From: Streptomyces flavofungini
Lineage (GTDB): Bacteria > Actinomycetota > Actinomycetes > Streptomycetales > Streptomycetaceae
Length of the DNA: 64,000 nucleotides
Assembly: GCF_014650815.1 (NCBI RefSeq)
Contig: NZ_BMVR01000011.1
Location: forward strand, 186,001-250,000
Reading direction: 5' to 3'
Shown here: positions 59,335 to 64,000 of the stretch, in pieces
Numbering within the stretch: the stretch's first letter is position 1
Layout: every line of letters begins with the position of its first letter
The notes under the pieces: generated by a model
The model's database searches: none
What the model was told of the DNA's origin: nothing
What the model saw: only the letters and a program-made list of their open reading frames with translations
Made by a program: the position numbers and the translations under genes

Positions 59335-60789
59335 TCAGCCCTCGTCCGGCGCGGGCGGCAGCACCCGGCACAGTGCCTCGATCGCCGCCGCGTACCCGTG
59401 CTCGGGCGGCGTCGCGTACCCGACCACCAGGCCGTCCGGCGCGTGCGTCGACGCGTCCGGGTGCCGGTAGCCGGAAAGCCCCTCCAGGCCCACCCCCTGC
59501 CACGCGGCGGCCTTCACGGCGGACGCCTCCGCGCCGGGCGGCAGCCGCAGCACGGCGTGCAGCCCGGCGGCGATGCCGGTGACGGTGATGTGCGGGGCGC
59601 GTTCGGCGAGGGTGGCGACGAGGTGGTCGCGGCGGCGCCGGTAGCGCTGGCGCATGCGGCGGATGTGCCGGTCGTAGTGGCCGGAGTCGATCAGGTCGGC
59701 GAGGGTGAGCTGGTCGGGGACGCTCACCCAGGCCTCCCGCTCGCCCTTGGCGGCGACGACCGCGCCGACGAGGTGTTCCGGAAGCACCATCCAGCCGACG
59801 CGCACGGCGGGCGACAGGCTCTTGCTCACCGACCCGATGTACACGACGCGTTCGGGGTCGAGGCCCTGCACGGCGCCGACGGGTTCGCGGTCGTAGCGGA
59901 ACTCGCCGTCGTAGTCGTCCTCCAGGACCAGCCCGCCGTGCGTGCGGGCCCAGTCGACGACGGCGGTGCGGCGCGCGGGGTGCAGCGGCCCGCCGGTGGG
60001 GAATTGGTGCGCGGGCGTGAGCAGCACCGCCCGGACGGGTCCGGGCACGTCCGCCAACTCCTCGACGCGGGCGCCGTGTTCGTCCAGCGCCAGGGGTGAC
60101 GTCCGTACTCTGGCGGCGTCCAGGAGCGAGCGGTGGAAGCCGAGGCCGTACGCCTCCACGGCGAGCGGCCCGCGCAGCACCCCGCCGCCCGCGCCGCCCC
60201 CGGGCCCGCCGAACAGCAGCCGCAGCGCATGGGCGAAACCGGAGCACACCACGATCCGGTCAGGATCCGTCCTGGTCCCGCGCACCCGCGCCAGATACTC
60301 GGCGAGCGCCCGGCGCAGCTCGATCCGACCCTGCGGATCGCCGGGCCCGAAGGCCTCGTTGGGTGCGGCGACCAGGGCGCGCCGGGCGGCCGCGAGCCAG
60401 GCGGCGCGGGGGAAGGAACCGGCGTCCGGCTGGCCCTGGACGAGGTTGTGCGCGGGCTTCGCGGGGGCGGTGGGGGAGCGTTTGGGGATGCGTACGCGCG
60501 GTGGCGGAGCGGCCCGCTCGGCGACGCGGGTGCCCGAGCCCTGGCGGGCGGTCAGCCAGCCCTCGGCGACGAGTTCGGCGTAGGCGTCGGCGACGGTGTT
60601 GCGGGCGACGCCGAGGTCGGCGGCCAGGGAGCGGTACGGGGGCAGGCGGGTGCCGGGGGCGAGGCGGCCGTCCTGCACGGCGGCGCGCAGGGCGCGGATG
60701 AGGGCGGCGCGGCGGCTGCCTCCGCCGGACAGGTCCAGGTGCAGGTCGCTGCCGAGGCTCGCTGCCGAATTGACCCAGGAATCCGCCAT
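59335..60789 (-). CDS. MocR/PdxR-type GntR regulator with aminotransferase domain
   Basis: The protein has 484 residues. The GntR winged helix (about 20-90) has LAPGTRLPPYRSLAADLGVARNTVADAYAELVAEGWLTARQGSGT. A fold-type-I aminotransferase domain (about 115-480) has the PLP lysine in GSVSKSLSPAVRVGW. PdxR members sense PLP and activate pyridoxine synthesis; other MocRs sense other amino compounds. No pdxST lies nearby, so the regulated target may be the divergent AhpD-like gene. Confidence 0.9.
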   Translation of the reverse strand: MADSWVNSAASLGSDLHLDLSGGGSRRAALIRALRAAVQDGRLAPGTRLPPYRSLAADLGVARNTVADAYAELVAEGWLTARQGSGTRVAERAAPPPRVRIPKRSPTAPAKPAHNLVQGQPDAGSFPRAAWLAAARRALVAAPNEAFGPGDPQGRIELRRALAEYLARVRGTRTDPDRIVVCSGFAHALRLLFGGPGGGAGGGVLRGPLAVEAYGLGFHRSLLDAARVRTSPLALDEHGARVEELADVPGPVRAVLLTPAHQFPTGGPLHPARRTAVVDWARTHGGLVLEDDYDGEFRYDREPVGAVQGLDPERVVYIGSVSKSLSPAVRVGWMVLPEHLVGAVVAAKGEREAWVSVPDQLTLADLIDSGHYDRHIRRMRQRYRRRRDHLVATLAERAPHITVTGIAAGLHAVLRLPPGAEASAVKAAAWQGVGLEGLSGYRHPDASTHAPDGLVVGYATPPEHGYAAAIEALCRVLPPAPDEG

Positions 60790-60836
60790 GGAAATGCACC
60801 CTACCCGTGGTCTTTGCGCGCCGTAGGTTCATGGTC

Positions 60837-61358
60837 ATGACGAACAACACGACGTACACCGAAATCGCCCGGCCCGCTCAGCCCGCCCAGTCCCCCGGGA
60901 CCCTGCCCCGCATCGACTTCGCCAAGACCGCCCCGAAGGTCTTCAAGGCCGTCATCGGCCTGGACGCCGCCGCCCGCGCCGGGCTCGACCCGGCCCTCGT
61001 CGAGCTGATCCAGATCCGCGCCTCGCACCTCAACGGCTGCGCGTACTGCCTGCACATGCACACCAACGACGCGCGCAAGGCGGGCGAGAGCGAGGACCGG
61101 CTGCACATGGTCGCCGTCTGGCGCGAGGCCAGGAACTTCTTCTCGGCCAAGGAGCAGGCCGCTCTCGCGTTGACCGACGCGGTGACCCGCGTCGGCGATG
61201 CCGGTGTGCCCGACGCCGTGTACGCGGAGGCCGCGGGCCACTTCGAGGAGGCCGAGCTGGCCCAGGTCCTGGCCCTGATCTTCACGATCAACACATGGAA
61301 CAGGATCGCGCTGAGCACGGCGAAGGTCGCCGGGACGGACGAGCGCGCGGGCTCCTGA
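60837..61358 (+). CDS. Carboxymuconolactone decarboxylase/AhpD-family protein
   Basis: The 173-residue protein has an alkylhydroperoxidase-like active site, LNGCAYCLHMH (CxxC with the His three residues on), followed by DARKAGESEDRL and LTDAVTRVGDAGVPD. This AhpD-type subgroup probably reduces peroxides or protects against oxidants. ATG 60837 is used; ATG 60831 is an alternative. Only about 47 bp separate it from the divergent MocR gene, hinting at shared regulation. Confidence 0.88.
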   Translation: MTNNTTYTEIARPAQPAQSPGTLPRIDFAKTAPKVFKAVIGLDAAARAGLDPALVELIQIRASHLNGCAYCLHMHTNDARKAGESEDRLHMVAVWREARNFFSAKEQAALALTDAVTRVGDAGVPDAVYAEAAGHFEEAELAQVLALIFTINTWNRIALSTAKVAGTDERAGS

Positions 61359-61362
61359 CCGG

Positions 61363-62592
61363 TCAGGCGGCCCGAGCCGCGGGGGCGCGGACGTCCCTGG
61401 CACGCGCCGCCCACCGCGCCACCGGCCCCATCGCGTACGACGCCGCCAGCACCGCCCCGCCCAGCAGCAGCCACCCCGGCGTCCCCCACTCCACCAGGAG
61501 CGCGGTCAGGATCAGAGGGCCGAGGGTGCGGGCGACGGTGACGCCGGTGCCGAAGAAGCCCTGGTACTCGCCGATGCGGCCGGAAGGGGCCAGGTCGAAG
61601 CCGAGTTGCCAGGAACCGGCGGACTGCAGCATCTCGGCGGCGAGCAGCAGCACGGACGCGGCGACGAGGACCGCGGCGGCCGTCCACGCCCCGCCCACGG
61701 CGGCCGCGAGGGCGAACACCGCGCACGCCGCCAGCATCAGCACCCCGGACCTGCGCACGGCCCGCAGCGCCGTCGGGATGCCGGAGACCGACCGTGCCGT
61801 ACGCACCTGAAAGGCCATGACGCCCAGGGTGTTGAGGACGAACAGCGCCGAGACGAGCCACGCGGGGGCGGCCGTGCGTTCGGTGAGCCACAGCGGGATG
61901 CCGAGGCTGAGCAGCGGCATCCGCAGCAGCAGAACGGTGTTGAGGAGCGTGACGACCGCGTACGGCCGGTCCCTGAGCACCGCGAGCCGCTCCCCCGCGA
62001 CCGCCGCCACCGGCGCGACGGCGGGCAGCCGCCACAGCACCGCGGCGCACACCGCGAACCCGGCGGCGTCCAGCGCGAACACGGAGAGGTACGCGGCCTC
62101 GCTGCCGTGGTGCAGGGCGATGCCGCCGAGTCCGGCGCCCACGGCGAGTCCCGCGTTGAGCGTGGACTGGAGGTGGGCGAGGAGCCCGGTCCGCTCCTCC
62201 TGGGTGACGAGCCCGGCGAGCAGCGCCTGGCGGGCCGCGGCGAGGCCCGACTGGGCGGCGGCGTACAGGAGCGCGGCGGCCACGAACGGCACGAAGTCGC
62301 GGACGACGAGGAAGGACGCGACGGCCGCGCTGGTCGCGAGGGCGAGCAGGACCGCCGTGCCGCGCGGCCCGCGCCGGTCGGCGAGCCGCCCGAGGGGCAC
62401 CCCCACCACGGACCCGACGGCCCACGCGAGCGTGAGCCCGAGCCCGGTCTTCGCCGGGGCGAGCCCGACGACGTGCGTGAAGTAGAGGGCGGACGTGACG
62501 TAGTACGCGCCGTCGCCCACGGAGTTGGCGAGCTGCGCGAGGGCGAGCTGCCGCGCGGGTCCGGGGGCCGGAAGGAGGCGGGATGTCGTCAT
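61363..62592 (-). CDS. MFS transporter
   Basis: The 409-residue protein has about 12 helices and the A-motif loop GRLADRRGPRGTAVLL (about residues 65-80), with HVVGLAPAKTGLGLTLAWAVGSVVGVPLG before it. An efflux role is likely, but the substrate is unknown. The ATG at 62592 or a GTG at 62601 starts the protein; neither has a strong Shine-Dalgarno. It converges on the AhpD-like gene, 4 bp away. Confidence 0.84.
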   Translation of the reverse strand: MTTSRLLPAPGPARQLALAQLANSVGDGAYYVTSALYFTHVVGLAPAKTGLGLTLAWAVGSVVGVPLGRLADRRGPRGTAVLLALATSAAVASFLVVRDFVPFVAAALLYAAAQSGLAAARQALLAGLVTQEERTGLLAHLQSTLNAGLAVGAGLGGIALHHGSEAAYLSVFALDAAGFAVCAAVLWRLPAVAPVAAVAGERLAVLRDRPYAVVTLLNTVLLLRMPLLSLGIPLWLTERTAAPAWLVSALFVLNTLGVMAFQVRTARSVSGIPTALRAVRRSGVLMLAACAVFALAAAVGGAWTAAAVLVAASVLLLAAEMLQSAGSWQLGFDLAPSGRIGEYQGFFGTGVTVARTLGPLILTALLVEWGTPGWLLLGGAVLAASYAMGPVARWAARARDVRAPAARAA

Positions 62593-62687
62593 GCCCGGCA
62601 CGCTAGAGGCCGAGTGGCGTGCCCAGTTGGTCCACTATGGGGCCTGGTTCATGGGCCACTTTCAGGCACCGGGTGGGACGGAACTAC

Positions 62688-62776
62688 CCCGTCCGGCGAT
62701 GTTTGAAGGCGTCGGGCGGGAGGGACAGAGCCCGTCCGGCGATGACAGAAAAAGAGCCCGTCCGGCGATTGAGGAC
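62688..62776. repeat. Three copies of the Streptomyces CCCGTCCGGCGAT element
   Basis: Copies of the core CCCGTCCGGCGAT occur at 62688-62700, 62731-62743 and 62757-62769. The last continues as TGAGGAC, giving the common GCCCGTCCGGCGATTGAGGAC form. This repeat occurs frequently in intergenic DNA of many streptomycetes; its role is unknown. Confidence 0.8.
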
Positions 62777-62880
62777 GAGGCCGAAGGCTGATCGGCGGCA
62801 CACCGGACGGGGGCACGCCGAGGGCCGGGCCCCACCTCGGGAACCCGGCCCTCGCCGACAAGAACAGCCGCGGCCGCAGG

Positions 62881-64000
62881 CTAGCCCTTCAGCTCGGCCA
62901 TCCAGAGCTCGACCTCGTCCGACCGCCGGGGCAGCGCGGCGGAGAGGTTCCGGTTGCCGTCCTCCGTGACGAGGATGTCGTCCTCGATCCGGACGCCGAT
63001 GCCCCGGTACTCCTCGGGCACGGTCACGTCGTCCGCCTGGAAGTACAGGCCGGGCTCGACGGTCAGGCACATGCCGGGTTCGAGGGTGCCGTCGGCGTAC
63101 GTCTCGCGGCGGGCGGCCGCGCAGTCGTGGACGTCCATGCCGAGCATGTGACCGGTGCCGTGCAGCGTCCAGCGGCGCTGCAGGCCGAGCTCCAGGACGC
63201 GCTCGACGGGACCCTCGACGAGCCCCCACTCGACCAGCTTCTCGGCGAGCACGCGCTGGGCTGCGTCGTGGAAGTCGCGGTACTTGGCGCCCGGCTTGAC
63301 CGCCGCGATACCGGCCTCCTGGGCCTCGTACACGGCGTCGTAGATCTTCTTCTGCAGCTCGTCGAAGCGGCCGTTGATCGGCAGGGTGCGGGTGACGTCC
63401 GCGGTGTAGTACGTGTGCGTCTCCACGCCCGCGTCGAGCAGGAGCAGTTCGCCGGAGCGGACGGCGCCGTCGTTGCGCACCCAGTGCAGGGTGGTGGCGT
63501 GCGGGCCCGCGGCGCAGATGGAGCCGTAGCCGATGTCGTTGCCCTCGACGCGGGCGCGCAGGAAGAACGTGCCCTCGATGTAGCGCTCGGACGTCGCCTC
63601 GGCCTTGTCGAGGACCCGTACGACGTCCTCGAAGCCGCGCACCGTGGAGTCCACGGCCTTCTGCAGCTCACGGACCTCGAACTCGTCCTTCACCAGGCGG
63701 GCCTCGGAGAGGAACTCGCGCAGCTCCTCGTCGCGCTCGGCGGTGACCTTGTCGGTCAGGGCCGCCTCGATCCCGGCGTCGTGGCCGCGGACGACGCGGA
63801 CGGGGCCGGTGGCCTCGCGGAGCTTGTCGGCGAGCTCGCGGACGTCGGAGGCGGGGATGCCGTACAGCGTCCCGGCCTCGGTCAGGGAGTGGCGGCGGCC
63901 GACCCACAGCTCGCCCTGGCCGTCGAGCCAGAACTCGCCGTTCTCACGGTTGGAGCGCGGCAGGAGGTAGATGGTGGCGTCGTGGCCGCCGGTCCGCTTC
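62881..64000 (-). CDS. pepP: Xaa-Pro aminopeptidase (aminopeptidase P), N-terminus outside window
   Basis: The right edge cuts off the N-terminal part; about 372 residues are visible. They include the end of the AMP_N domain (ATIYLLPRSNRENGEFW, then WVGRRHSL) and the whole M24 catalytic domain. Metal ligands are DAGVETHTYYTADVTR (two Asp), LHGTGHMLG (His), LTVEPGLYF (Glu) and GVRIEDDIL (Glu). The enzyme removes N-terminal residues before proline using two Mn or Co ions. The stop is at 62881-62883. Confidence 0.93.
   Translation of the reverse strand, partial: KRTGGHDATIYLLPRSNRENGEFWLDGQGELWVGRRHSLTEAGTLYGIPASDVRELADKLREATGPVRVVRGHDAGIEAALTDKVTAERDEELREFLSEARLVKDEFEVRELQKAVDSTVRGFEDVVRVLDKAEATSERYIEGTFFLRARVEGNDIGYGSICAAGPHATTLHWVRNDGAVRSGELLLLDAGVETHTYYTADVTRTLPINGRFDELQKKIYDAVYEAQEAGIAAVKPGAKYRDFHDAAQRVLAEKLVEWGLVEGPVERVLELGLQRRWTLHGTGHMLGMDVHDCAAARRETYADGTLEPGMCLTVEPGLYFQADDVTVPEEYRGIGVRIEDDILVTEDGNRNLSAALPRRSDEVELWMAELKG

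Overview
The window looks like the central, conserved part of a Streptomyces chromosome. Evidence: very high GC content, GTG starts, many 4-bp stop/start overlaps, actinomycete-only families (SsgA-like protein, DUF5326, F420-type luciferase-like oxidoreductase, fused CydCD), and a gene order (ssgR-ssgA ... thiC ... hisC-cydABCD ... serS-pheA-dtpA/ecuC/sco) that I recognise from the oriC-proximal arm of model streptomycetes. Four copies of the ParB-binding parS palindrome (two exact, two with one mismatch) and two groups of DnaA boxes support a position near the replication origin. There is no rRNA, confident tRNA, CRISPR array, insertion sequence or prophage.

Layout. 1-8.2 kb: a truncated MarR regulator divergent from a DHA1 efflux pump with a GlcG/HbpS-like partner; a membrane protein/GNAT pair; a HAD phosphatase; a globin-reductase with a long disordered N-terminus; NUDIX; LysR. 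8.2-11.7 kb: a LMW phosphatase coupled to a cystathionine-lyase-like PLP enzyme; holin-like protein, cupin and DUF5326. 11.8-16.9 kb: the sporulation pair ssgR-ssgA, a YibE/F membrane protein, and thiC under a TPP riboswitch. 17-23 kb: a TerD-VWA protein, a two-helix membrane protein, a PPP-type phosphatase with a Pro/Ala/Gln-rich head, and a LacI regulator.

23.3-31 kb: hisC, a strong terminator, then cydA-cydB-cydCD behind a Rex operator, forming the cytochrome bd terminal oxidase and its assembly transporter. 31-36.7 kb: an orphan GAF histidine kinase, an M23 endopeptidase, a Cof-type HAD, a luciferase-like oxidoreductase and a conserved hypothetical. 37-41.8 kb: a leftward operon of M24 hydrolase, EphD-like epoxide-hydrolase/SDR fusion, PF10118 metal-dependent hydrolase and MerR regulator, perhaps acting on lipids. 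42-45.7 kb: two ABC ATPase/permease pairs.

45.8-50.3 kb: a small basic protein, a second Cof-type HAD coupled to serS, a 740-bp relatively AT-rich non-coding region rich in DnaA boxes, and pheA. 50.4-57.1 kb: a leftward copper operon (membrane protein, YcnI, Sco, PCuAC/ECuC, CopCD, Dyp peroxidase). 57.3-64 kb: an RsbW-like ATPase, an HxlR/NmrA divergent pair, a MocR/AhpD-like divergent pair, an MFS transporter, a cluster of Streptomyces REP-like repeats, and a right-truncated aminopeptidase P.

The gene content is mostly core genome. The most unusual signals are at the DNA level (parS and DnaA sites) and in uncharacterised accessory operons.
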